From Amphritea opalescens (GTDB lineage: Bacteria > Pseudomonadota > Gammaproteobacteria > Pseudomonadales > Balneatricaceae), in the NCBI RefSeq assembly GCF_003957515.1, contig NZ_RQXW01000005.1:1-64000 (forward strand): a DNA stretch of 64,000 nucleotides. Reading direction: 5' to 3'. Below, in pieces: positions 25,931 through 34,082 of the stretch. The notes under the pieces were generated by a model. It worked only from the letters and a program-made list of their open reading frames with translations, ran no database searches and was not told the DNA's origin. Every line of letters begins with the position of its first letter. Position 1 is the first letter of the stretch. Both the position numbers and the translations under genes were made by a program.

Positions 25931-26878
25931 TTAACGAAGGGAGTCAGTTTTGGGGTGTTGATGCATAGGAAAGGGTTGTTCGCCGTTTTCAATGCGTCGA
26001 ATATTGTCGGCAATCAGCTTTACCGCAGAGCGGGCATAGGTTGCACCTGACATGTGCGGGGTGACTGTCACCTTAGGATGCTGCCAATAGCATGATGACT
26101 GTGGCAGTGGTTCTATTTTGAAGGTGTCGAGTACGGCCCGGCTAAGTTGTCCGTTGTCTAGGGCGCTGAGTAGGGCTTCATCATTGACGATGTCTCCACG
26201 GCTGATATTGATCAACATGGCGCCAGCCGGCAACTGGTTGATCAGATCGTTGTTGATGAAGTGCTGTGTCGAGTCATTCAAGGGGAGACAGTTGACCAGC
26301 ACATCCGCCTGCTCAAGCGCTGTAGGTAGTTGATCCGTTGAGTTAAAGCAGCGAATATCATCTAACTGTTGAGGGTAGGCATCCCAGCCGGTGACTGAAA
26401 ATCCGTTCACATTAAGGCAGTTAGCAACGGCTTTACCGACGGCGCCTAACCCCAGAATCGTTATATTGAAAGCCGCGGGCTGACATATGTTATGACGACA
26501 CCAGGTTGCTTGTTGTTGCTGTGTTCGGTAAGTGTCATATAAACGGTGTTGATCCATCACCCAATAAAGTACATACAGCCCCATATCTTTGATGACTTCA
26601 GGGTCGATCAAACGAACGATAGGGACATTTGGTACCTCTTTATCAGCATCTATATGCTCAGTCCCCGCACCGAGTAGCAGAATGCCTTTAAGGTTGGGGT
26701 AACGCTGCAAATCGCCAGGAGGGTGATTCCAAATAACGGCATATTCTATCTCGTGGGCAACCTCATCTAGGTTGTCTGTTTCAGGATAGATATACAGGGT
26801 TTGCTCAGGCAGCGCGGTTGTTAGTGCTTGATACCAGCTTTGATTGTCATAGCCGTTGTTATTGAGCAGAATGGACAT
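25931..26878 (-). CDS. D-2-hydroxyacid dehydrogenase, glyoxylate/hydroxypyruvate reductase type (GhrA-like)
   Basis: NAD(P)-dependent reductase of 2-ketoacids. From ATG 26878 it is 315 aa, near GhrA size. Visible motifs: dinucleotide GLGAVGKAVANCL, the conserved arginine in NISRGDIVNDEAL, the glutamate in LDTFKIEPLP and the catalytic histidine in TVTPHMSGAT. The open frame extends to 26929 inside the SMR gene, but MSILLNN is the natural start. It overlaps the SMR gene by 20 bases, indicating coupling. Confidence 0.87.
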   Translation of the reverse strand: MSILLNNNGYDNQSWYQALTTALPEQTLYIYPETDNLDEVAHEIEYAVIWNHPPGDLQRYPNLKGILLLGAGTEHIDADKEVPNVPIVRLIDPEVIKDMGLYVLYWVMDQHRLYDTYRTQQQQATWCRHNICQPAAFNITILGLGAVGKAVANCLNVNGFSVTGWDAYPQQLDDIRCFNSTDQLPTALEQADVLVNCLPLNDSTQHFINNDLINQLPAGAMLINISRGDIVNDEALLSALDNGQLSRAVLDTFKIEPLPQSSCYWQHPKVTVTPHMSGATYARSAVKLIADNIRRIENGEQPFPMHQHPKTDSLR

Positions 26879-27215
26879 TGTCGGTCTCCACTGATTGATG
26901 ACTGACCTGGTGCAGGCCGATAACGCCAATAAGAATTAAGGCAATAAAGAATAGTTTGGGCAGAGTGGTTGGTTCAGCAAAGTAGAAAGTTCCGATTAGG
27001 CTGATGAGCATGATGCCGACCCCAGACCAGACCGCATAAACCACACTGACATCAATCGTTTTTGCACTGAGTGTGATTAAAGTGAGCGCGATGCTGAAAA
27101 AGGCAAAGGTTAGCACCGACGGCAATAGGTGACTGAACCCGTCAGATAGCTTGATACAGGTTGTACCTGCCGTTTCAAAAACGATGCCTAAAAGTAACAA
27201 TACCCAGCCATTCAT
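26859..27215 (-). CDS. Small multidrug resistance (EmrE/Qac-type) exporter
   Basis: Four-helix inner-membrane proton antiporter of 118 aa. It has the essential E14 in the first helix (GIVFETAGTTCIKLSDGF) and the YAVWSGVGIMLISLIG segment of the Qac/EmrE branch rather than the guanidinium-exporter branch. EmrE relatives also export betaine and choline. It is the first gene of a four-gene minus-strand series with hydroxyacid metabolism, so its physiological cargo could be a pathway metabolite. Confidence 0.88.
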   Translation of the reverse strand: MNGWVLLLLGIVFETAGTTCIKLSDGFSHLLPSVLTFAFFSIALTLITLSAKTIDVSVVYAVWSGVGIMLISLIGTFYFAEPTTLPKLFFIALILIGVIGLHQVSHQSVETDNVHSAQ

Positions 27216-27547
27216 CCCATCGTACTCACAAATAATTTAATCGTAATATCAGCTTATTCAGGCTATCTGTAAAACGGAAAATAGTGTTCAGGGGTATCGA
27301 TAAAATTTGAGGCTCTCAAGGAGATGGCATTAACAAGATATTGTGCCCTGAACATGAGGCCTGTCGGTGTGAGAGTGACATGCGGGCGAGAAGGTGACTG
27401 GTGAAGACTAAAGACGTGAGGGTGCTTGGCCTTTTAGTGGTAAAGGTTAAGTGTTTAATAAAGGATAGGGTGCGATATAACCGTGGTGGTTAAGCCGACA
27501 TTCGCTGGAGTGAATGCCGGGCTTTGAAGCTAACGGTATCTAAGTGC
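27216..27547. other. Intergenic region between the SMR gene and srkA
   Basis: About 330 bases with no credible ORF. It holds a hairpin downstream of srkA (27495-27520) and must carry the promoter for the SMR gene. Nothing else stands out. Confidence 0.5.
27495..27520 (-). terminator. Hairpin downstream of srkA
   Basis: CCGACATTC, 8-base loop, GAATGCCGG: a 9-bp stem with one wobble pair, 27 bases after the srkA stop. There is no T-run, so its terminator role is tentative. Confidence 0.45.
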
Positions 27548-28546
27548 TTAGTTATACAGTTGCAGTGAGGGTTCTTGCAGGGCAAACAGTTGCTCTCTCA
27601 ATTCGAGAATATGTTCGCTCCAATAGCGCACCGTATTAAACCATGGGAAGTTATGCGGAAACGCGGGATCTTCCCAGCGTCTAGCGACCCAAGCGGCATA
27701 ATTCATAATGCGCAGCGTGCGGAGGGTTTCGGTGAGTCGTAGTTGGGCTGGGTTAAAGTCACAAAATTCGCGGTAACCCTCGATAATTTCTAACAGCTGA
27801 GCCTGCTGACTCTCACGTTCGCCGGAGAGAAGCATCCAGATGTCCTGAATAGCGGGGGCCATACGTGCATCGTCGAAATCAACAAAGTGCGGGGCATTAT
27901 CGCGCCAGAGCATATTGCCGATATGGCAGTCACCGTGCACTCTAATATGGTTGATGGGTTCGCAAAGCTGCCAGTGATTTTCCATCAGCTTAAGAAGATC
28001 GGCGGTGAGTGTATCGTAAGAGGTTTTCAGTTCAGCGGGAATGAACTGTTCGCTGATCAATTGGGCGCTTTGATGTCCGTAGCTGGCGATATCAATGGCG
28101 GGCCGGTGGATAAAAGGGCGACTGGCACCGATGGTGTGGATGCGGCCGAGCATACGTCCAAGGGTGAACAGGTTGTCCATATTATCCAGTTCGGGGGCGT
28201 GCCCGCCTTTACGAGGAAATAGGGCAAACATGAAACCTTCATAATCGAACAGGCTAACGCCGTCACGCTTGAGCGGCGCCACGACGGGAAGCTCCTGCTC
28301 TAGAAGTTCAAAGCAGAACTGATGCTCTTCGAGTATCTGCTCTCGGCTCCAGCGGGCGGGACGATAAAACTTAGCGATTAAAGGTTCACTGTCATCAATG
28401 CCAACCTGATAGACGCGGTTTTCATAACTGTTTAGACCAAACACCCGTCCATCACAGAGATAACCGAGGCTTTCGATAGCATCCTGAATAAAACTGGGGG
28501 TCAAATGTTCAAACGGGTGGGCTGTGCTCATCGGGACTGCGCTCAT
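27548..28546 (-). CDS. srkA: Stress response kinase A (YihE/SrkA)
   Basis: Ser/Thr protein kinase of the aminoglycoside-phosphotransferase fold that protects against stress-induced death in E. coli. The 332-aa protein matches the usual length. The catalytic loop HGDCHIGNMLW and metal-binding FVDFDDARM are intact, and the N-terminal SYENRVYQVG motif is typical of YihE. Just three bases separate it from the CYTH gene upstream, so the two are probably co-transcribed. Confidence 0.92.
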   Translation of the reverse strand: MSAVPMSTAHPFEHLTPSFIQDAIESLGYLCDGRVFGLNSYENRVYQVGIDDSEPLIAKFYRPARWSREQILEEHQFCFELLEQELPVVAPLKRDGVSLFDYEGFMFALFPRKGGHAPELDNMDNLFTLGRMLGRIHTIGASRPFIHRPAIDIASYGHQSAQLISEQFIPAELKTSYDTLTADLLKLMENHWQLCEPINHIRVHGDCHIGNMLWRDNAPHFVDFDDARMAPAIQDIWMLLSGERESQQAQLLEIIEGYREFCDFNPAQLRLTETLRTLRIMNYAAWVARRWEDPAFPHNFPWFNTVRYWSEHILELREQLFALQEPSLQLYN

Positions 28547-28549
28547 GGG

Positions 28550-29014
28550 TTACCAGTTTTTGAAAGGATGGGTCAGTAGGTTGGAGTTGTAATAGCGTTT
28601 GTCGCCGGTGACTTCTTGGGTGATCCATTCCGGCAGTGCGGGTTGTTCGCTTTCGCTATCCAGTTCGACTTCGGCCACGATCAGTCCCTGATTGTCACCG
28701 CTAAAGATATCCAGTTCCCAGAGGTGCTGTTGATGCTGGATCAGGTAGCGTACTTTATCGACCACCGGCCCTGTGCAAAGCTCATCGAGCATCTGACGGG
28801 CATCGCTCAAGGGGATCTCATATTCAAACTCACTGCGAGAAAAGCCGTGGGTGGCGCCCTTGAGGGTGAGGAAGGCTTTGTCGCCCATGATACGCACACG
28901 CACGGTGGTTTTATCGGCCGTTTGAATATAGCCCTGGCAGATGGTGAGTCCCTGTTCGGGTAGTTCGACCTTATCAATATCTACCAGAAATTTCCGTTCA
29001 ATTTCCTGTGCCAT
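28550..29014 (-). CDS. CYTH-domain triphosphatase-like protein
   Basis: Stand-alone CYTH protein of 154 aa, lacking the CHAD domain found in E. coli YgiF. The signature EIERKFLV (ExExK) opens the protein, followed by RVRIMGDKAFLTLKG and later VAEVELDSE acidic residues that line the tunnel. Members hydrolyse inorganic triphosphate or related substrates. It is upstream of srkA and downstream of metG, on the same strand. Confidence 0.88.
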   Translation of the reverse strand: MAQEIERKFLVDIDKVELPEQGLTICQGYIQTADKTTVRVRIMGDKAFLTLKGATHGFSRSEFEYEIPLSDARQMLDELCTGPVVDKVRYLIQHQQHLWELDIFSGDNQGLIVAEVELDSESEQPALPEWITQEVTGDKRYYNSNLLTHPFKNW

Positions 29015-29032
29015 ACCGTTTCCTCAATCAAT

Positions 29033-29056
29033 AAAAAAGGCACTCTGCAGTGCCTT
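29033..29056 (-). terminator. Intrinsic terminator after metG
   Basis: On the minus strand AAGGCACT, loop GCAG, AGTGCCTT is followed by a T6 run. It separates metG from the CYTH-srkA pair. Confidence 0.88.
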
Positions 29057-29092
29057 ATAACGATAACATATCAAACATTAACCGGATGTGGG

Positions 29093-31138
29093 TTACATGA
29101 TACGCATGCCAGGCTGAGCGCCATCATGGGGTTCGAGGATCCAAAGATCTTTTCCACCGGGGCCTGCGGCTAACACCATCCCTTCAGACATGCCGAACTT
29201 CATCTTACGTGGCGCTAAGTTTGCGACGACCACCGTTAGTTTGCCTTGCAGATCTTCTGGGTTGTATGCCGATTTAATGCCCGCGAATACATTGCGGGTT
29301 TCACCGCCAAGATCTAGGGTTAACTGAAGCAGTTTATCGGCACCTTTAACGTGTTCCGCTTTCGCGATCAGCGCAACCCGTAGATCGACCTTGGCGAAAT
29401 CATCAAAGTTGATCTCATCGGCGATAGGGGCTTTCTCCAACTCGCTTTTGACGGCGGTCGGGGCGGCTGGCGTTGTGGCAGCGATAGCCGCCAGTGTGGC
29501 TTTACTATCTTCGATCATCGCTTCAATGCTGCTCTCTTCAACCCGCTGCATCAGCGGCTTAAATTTGTTGATCTGATGATCTAGCAGCGGTGTTTTAATC
29601 GCATCCCATGCAAATCCATCGATGTTCAGGAAGGCGGCGGTATCCTCTGCCACCTGAGGCAGTACGGGTGCCAGATAGGAGATAATGACCCGGAACAGGT
29701 TAATGCCCATGGTGCAACAATCTTGAACCTGTTGCTGTTTATCTTCCTGCTTCGCTAAGACCCAAGGCTCGGCGGCATCGATATATTGGTTTGCTTTATC
29801 GGCCAGATGCATGATTTCACGCATCGCTTTACCGTATTCGCGGGCTTCATAGGCATTGGCGATCAGTTCACCGGAGGCGATCGCTTCGTCGTACAACGCC
29901 GGTTCGCTTAATGTGCTGCCTAGCTGGCCATCAAACTTTTTGTAGATAAAGCCGGCACAGCGGGAAGCGATGTTCACCACCTTATTAACGAGGTCGGCGT
30001 TTACCCGCATACGGAAATCGTCCAGACTCAAATCGATATCATCGATACCGGAGCCTAACTTGGCGGCGAAGTAATAGCGCAGGTATTCAGGGCGCAGATG
30101 TTTAAGATAGGTCTCCGCCATAATAAAGGTGCCGCGTGACTTGGACATCTTCTGACCGTTAACCGTCAGGAAGCCGTGGCAGAATACTTTGGTGGGGATG
30201 CGGAAACCCGCACCTTCCAACATGGCTGGCCAAAAGAGGGTGTGGAAGTAAGCGATATCTTTACCGATGAAGTGATATAGCTCGGTGTCGGAATCTTTAT
30301 TCCAATACTCATCGAAGTCGGCACCGTTTTTATCGCACCAGTTTTTAAAGCTGGCGATATAACCGATCGGGGCATCCAGCCACACATAGAAATATTTACC
30401 CGGCGCATCGGGGATTTCAAAACCCCAATATGGCGCATCACGGGAGATATCCCAGTTTTGTAAACCGGATTCAAACCACTCGTTGAGCTTGTGGATCATC
30501 TGTTCTTGAACGCAGGTATCGACCCAGTTGCGCAGGAACTTTTCGAAATCACCTAGTTTGAAAAAGTAGTGTTCAGATTCTTTTTCAATCGGTTTAGCAC
30601 CCGAGACCGCGGAATAAGCGTTCTTCATATCGACCGGGCTGTACGTTGCGCCACAGACTTCACAGGAATCGCCGTATTGATCCTGCGCGCCGCATTTAGG
30701 GCAGTCACCCTTGACGAAACGGTCTGGCAGGAACATCTCTTTTTCAGGGTCGTAGGCTTGTGTGATGGTTTTACGGTCGATATGACCAGCATCACGTAGG
30801 CGGCTATAAATCAACGATGAGAAGTGTTTGTTCTCTTCTGAATGGGTGGAATAGTAGTTATCAAAACCCACCATAAACCCTGCGAAATCACGCTGATGTT
30901 CTTGGCTTACCTGATTAATCAGTGCTTCTGGCGTGGTACCCATTTGATCTGCTTTGAGCATAATGGGGGTGCCATGGGCATCATCGGCGCACACATAGGT
31001 GCAGTGGTTGCCGCGCTGGTTTTGGAAGCGAGTCCAGATGTCAGTCTGGATATACTCTACCAGATGTCCCAGATGGATAGGGCCGTTGGCATAAGGCAGA
31101 GCGCTGGTAACAAGAATCTTACGTTGTTTGTCAGTCAT
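29093..31138 (-). CDS. metG: Methionyl-tRNA synthetase
   Basis: Class Ia synthetase charging tRNA-Met, 681 aa (E. coli about 677). Visible: the HIGH-type motif [12 protein letters not shown] near the N-terminus, the zinc knuckle [18 protein letters not shown] (about 145-162), KMSKS at 330-334, and the C-terminal EMAP-like tRNA-binding domain from about 575 ([17 protein letters not shown] onward) that mediates dimerisation. It is transcribed away from the HDOD gene across a 305-base region. Confidence 0.97.
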   Translation of the reverse strand: MTDKQRKILVTSALPYANGPIHLGHLVEYIQTDIWTRFQNQRGNHCTYVCADDAHGTPIMLKADQMGTTPEALINQVSQEHQRDFAGFMVGFDNYYSTHSEENKHFSSLIYSRLRDAGHIDRKTITQAYDPEKEMFLPDRFVKGDCPKCGAQDQYGDSCEVCGATYSPVDMKNAYSAVSGAKPIEKESEHYFFKLGDFEKFLRNWVDTCVQEQMIHKLNEWFESGLQNWDISRDAPYWGFEIPDAPGKYFYVWLDAPIGYIASFKNWCDKNGADFDEYWNKDSDTELYHFIGKDIAYFHTLFWPAMLEGAGFRIPTKVFCHGFLTVNGQKMSKSRGTFIMAETYLKHLRPEYLRYYFAAKLGSGIDDIDLSLDDFRMRVNADLVNKVVNIASRCAGFIYKKFDGQLGSTLSEPALYDEAIASGELIANAYEAREYGKAMREIMHLADKANQYIDAAEPWVLAKQEDKQQQVQDCCTMGINLFRVIISYLAPVLPQVAEDTAAFLNIDGFAWDAIKTPLLDHQINKFKPLMQRVEESSIEAMIEDSKATLAAIAATTPAAPTAVKSELEKAPIADEINFDDFAKVDLRVALIAKAEHVKGADKLLQLTLDLGGETRNVFAGIKSAYNPEDLQGKLTVVVANLAPRKMKFGMSEGMVLAAGPGGKDLWILEPHDGAQPGMRIM

Positions 31139-31443
31139 GATTCAGAGCAGGTCTAGGTTCAGAGATAAGCGCGCAATTTTACTCTTAAATGATTGAGAAT
31201 ACAGCCATAAAGGGGATCTTTTTTGCTCGCCAGAGGAATCCAAGTGCAGCGAATATTCTCACTATAGTGGGCAGTCATCATTGGCAAGTCGGGTAAATAA
31301 GACTACAACTTAATGAGTATCAGAATAATGCTTCTGAGTTGTAGGTGCCTATCTCAATACCTTTTCTGTTTCAGCAGTAACTGATGGCGGATGGCTGTGG
31401 GGTTGAATACAGGAGATCGCGCTATGAATAGGTGGAGACGATT
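31139..31443. other. Divergent intergenic region metG / HDOD gene, with a long hairpin
   Basis: No ORF of note. A structured element lies at 31303-31344: CTACAACT pairs with AGTTGTAG (8 bp), and inside it CAGAA pairs with TTCTG, with a 10-base bulge. It lies about 100 bases upstream of the HDOD gene and could be a leader structure or a small RNA element; function unknown. Confidence 0.4.
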
Positions 31444-32694
31444 ATGTTCGAATATATTCTTAAGGAAGATCAGGTTGCCGTGCTGTGGCTCGGTAAACCG
31501 CTGGTTGATCTGAGCATTATCCCCGCCGAATTAGAGGGTAAGATTAGCATCGATCTGGTAACCGCGCCTGAACAGGCGATGGAGATGCTCGACAAACAGC
31601 ACTATCAGGTGATGGTTATCCAGTTAGGCGTGGGGGATTTTGAGTTACGTTACCACTGGTTGCGTCAGGTTGTGGCAAAGCACCCCGGTGTTATACGCAT
31701 TATGTTGAATGATGGGTTGCAGCCCTATCAGGTGGCCAAAGCGTCGGAACTCTGTCACCGCTCGCTCTTAATGACTGCCGGTGTGACCGAGTTGTTTAAT
31801 GAGGTGAGTGAGAGTTTTCACCTGATTCAATCATCTAATAAGCCGGTTGTAAGGGAGTATGTCGGGGCGATCGAGCGGTTGCCCTCTTTGCCGGGCGTTT
31901 ATGTCGCCTTAAATGATGCCTTAGCATCGGATATGTCGGAGGCCGCAGATATAGCGGCGATTATTGAACGGGATCCCGCGATGAGTGCGAAGATCCTGCA
32001 ATTGGTGAATTCTGCCTTTTTTGCCCTGAGTCGCAAGGTGTTTAAGATTAAGGATGCGGTGGTGATGCTGGGGGTGCGACAGATTCGTGATCTGTTTTTA
32101 GTGTCCCGTCTATTTGAGCATTTTCCGCAGACACAAAGCTGGTCGGCTTTCTCATTTGAGAACCTGTTCGACCGTTCGATGGTCGTGGGGCGTTTTGCGC
32201 GGGCCATTTGCCGTGAACAGCGAGTCGGTGCTGATATTGCCGATAAAGCCTTCTTAGCCGCGTTGTTGCAAGATATCGGTATGCTGGTGATCGCGACCCG
32301 CGAAGCTGAACATTATGCTGAGGTGTTGCGCGAAGCCGCATTATTGAATCAACCTCTCTATGCGGTTGAAAAGCTCCGTTTGGGGGTGACGCATATGGAG
32401 GTGGGGGCTTATATGTTAGGGCTGTGGAATCTACCACCGGAGATCGTTGAGGCGGTGTTGTACCACTCCTTCCCAAATGCCACGACGAGTGAAAAATTCA
32501 CGCCGCTCACCGCGGTGCATTTAGCGGATTCGATTTTGCCCGATGTGGTGAATATCAATGATTGTCGTATCTGTAGCCAAGTCAGTATGAAATACCTAAC
32601 CCGCTTGGGGTTGCAGAATAAGTTGCCTCTTTGGCAGCAGATGTCTGAAGAGTTTGCCTCGCAGCTCTATTCGGGGGCTGGTCATGGGTTTTAA
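31444..32694 (+). CDS. HDOD-domain signalling protein with receiver-like N-terminus
   Basis: Regulatory protein of 416 aa. The N-terminal ~120 residues look like a degenerate response-regulator fold (hydrophobic VAVLWLGKPLV, VMVIQLG and RIMLNDG strands). From about 140 it has an HDOD domain: IERLPSLPGVYVALNDALAS, IIERDPAMSAKILQLVNSAFF, and AFLAALLQDIGMLV. HDOD proteins affect signalling, motility and c-di-GMP responses. ATG 31444 is preferred because GGTGGAG lies 6 bases upstream; an in-frame GTG is at 31432. Confidence 0.88.
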   Translation: MFEYILKEDQVAVLWLGKPLVDLSIIPAELEGKISIDLVTAPEQAMEMLDKQHYQVMVIQLGVGDFELRYHWLRQVVAKHPGVIRIMLNDGLQPYQVAKASELCHRSLLMTAGVTELFNEVSESFHLIQSSNKPVVREYVGAIERLPSLPGVYVALNDALASDMSEAADIAAIIERDPAMSAKILQLVNSAFFALSRKVFKIKDAVVMLGVRQIRDLFLVSRLFEHFPQTQSWSAFSFENLFDRSMVVGRFARAICREQRVGADIADKAFLAALLQDIGMLVIATREAEHYAEVLREAALLNQPLYAVEKLRLGVTHMEVGAYMLGLWNLPPEIVEAVLYHSFPNATTSEKFTPLTAVHLADSILPDVVNINDCRICSQVSMKYLTRLGLQNKLPLWQQMSEEFASQLYSGAGHGF

Positions 32695-32775
32695 ACCCGA
32701 TAGAACGCTTGGAGTGGTGGGGGTGGGCTGGTAGAATGCGCGACCTATTTCCCCTTACATATTTTCGAGGTTTAG

Positions 32776-33870
32776 ATGGCGCTGCCTGTTGTTGATCCGT
32801 CCCGCTATGATGCTCAGCTGAGCGAAAAGAAAGCTGAAATCGAACAGCAGTTTAGCGATTTTTGTCTGCCTGATATCGAACTGTTTGAATCACAGAAAAC
32901 CGCCTATCGCTTACGGGCCGAGTTTCGTCTCTGGCATGAAGGCGACGATCTTTACTATGTGATGTTTGAGCCCGGTGATAAGCATAAGCATAGCCGCTTA
33001 GAAAGTTGCCCGATGGTGTCTGAGCCGATTCAGCAGGTGATGTTTAAGTTGTTGGATTATCTGCGGCCGAATGAAGTACTGCGCCGTCGCCTATTTCAGG
33101 TGGATTTTCTCAGTACCCTATCCGGTGAAGTGATTATCAGTTTGCTCTATCACAAACCTTTAGATGAGGCTTGGACCGAGGAGGCGAAAAAACTTAAACA
33201 GCATTTTGGCATTCACTTTATTGGCCGCAGTCGCAAAACCAAGATTATTCTGGATCAGGATTATGCCGTTGAGCATATGCCTGTTGGTGGACGCGAGCTG
33301 ATCTACAAACAGGTCGAAAATAGCTTTACCCAACCCAATGGTGGTGTCTGTATCCAAATGCTGGAATGGGCACAGGATGTGACCCGTGATGCGGGTGGTG
33401 ACCTCGTTGAACTGTATTGTGGTAATGGCAATTTTACCATGGCGTTGGCGCAAAACTTTGATCAGGTGATTGCCACTGAGATTGCCAAAGTGTCGGTTGA
33501 AGCGGCGCAATATAATATCGCTGCCAATCAGGTGGAGAATGTTAAAATTCTGCGGATGTCCAGCGAGGAGTTTTCCCAAGCCCTGCAAGGGGTGCGTGAA
33601 TTCCGTCGCCTGAAGCAGAGTAAGGTTGATCTGAGTACCTATAATTTTAGTACGGTATTAGTCGATCCACCCCGCAGCGGGCTGGATGATGAGACCGTTA
33701 AGCAGGTGGCCGAGTATGACAATATTGTCTATGTCTCCTGTAATCCTGAAACTCTGCATTCCAACCTACAGCAGCTGACGCAGACCCATGAACTGCAGCG
33801 TTTTGCCATCTTTGATCAATTCCCCTATACCCACCACCTTGAGTGTGGTGTTTACCTGACACGGAAATAA
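32776..33870 (+). CDS. trmA: tRNA (uracil-5-)-methyltransferase TrmA
   Basis: SAM-dependent enzyme making ribothymidine at position 54 of tRNA. The 364-aa length is standard. SAM-binding LYCGNGNFTMALAQNF, the conserved VLVDPPRSGLDDETV and the nucleophile motif VYVSCNPETL are intact, as is the C-terminal DQFPYTHHLECG catalytic segment. It lacks the TRAM and Fe-S elements of RlmD, which supports TrmA. Confidence 0.95.
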   Translation: MALPVVDPSRYDAQLSEKKAEIEQQFSDFCLPDIELFESQKTAYRLRAEFRLWHEGDDLYYVMFEPGDKHKHSRLESCPMVSEPIQQVMFKLLDYLRPNEVLRRRLFQVDFLSTLSGEVIISLLYHKPLDEAWTEEAKKLKQHFGIHFIGRSRKTKIILDQDYAVEHMPVGGRELIYKQVENSFTQPNGGVCIQMLEWAQDVTRDAGGDLVELYCGNGNFTMALAQNFDQVIATEIAKVSVEAAQYNIAANQVENVKILRMSSEEFSQALQGVREFRRLKQSKVDLSTYNFSTVLVDPPRSGLDDETVKQVAEYDNIVYVSCNPETLHSNLQQLTQTHELQRFAIFDQFPYTHHLECGVYLTRK

Positions 33871-33893
33871 TACCGTATTGGATTAAACGGCCT

Positions 33894-33915
33894 CTAGGGT
33901 GTTTACTCACCCTAG
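33894..33915. terminator. Hairpin after trmA
   Basis: CTAGGGTG, loop TTTACT, CACCCTAG: a perfect 8-bp stem 23 bases after the trmA stop. T-run is poor, so termination is probable but not certain. Confidence 0.5.
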
Positions 33916-34082
33916 GGTATTGTCTAGCAATACCTTTGTCGCATTGGTCGTATTCATAGCACGATAAAAAGATACTTCTCGAATCATTTTATTGGGAGGT
34001 CGTGTTATGCTCAGTTTAACTTCAGCGCCGGTTGTCATGGCATCGGTATTCGTCACTGCTTCATTCTGTCAGGGAGAGTAGG

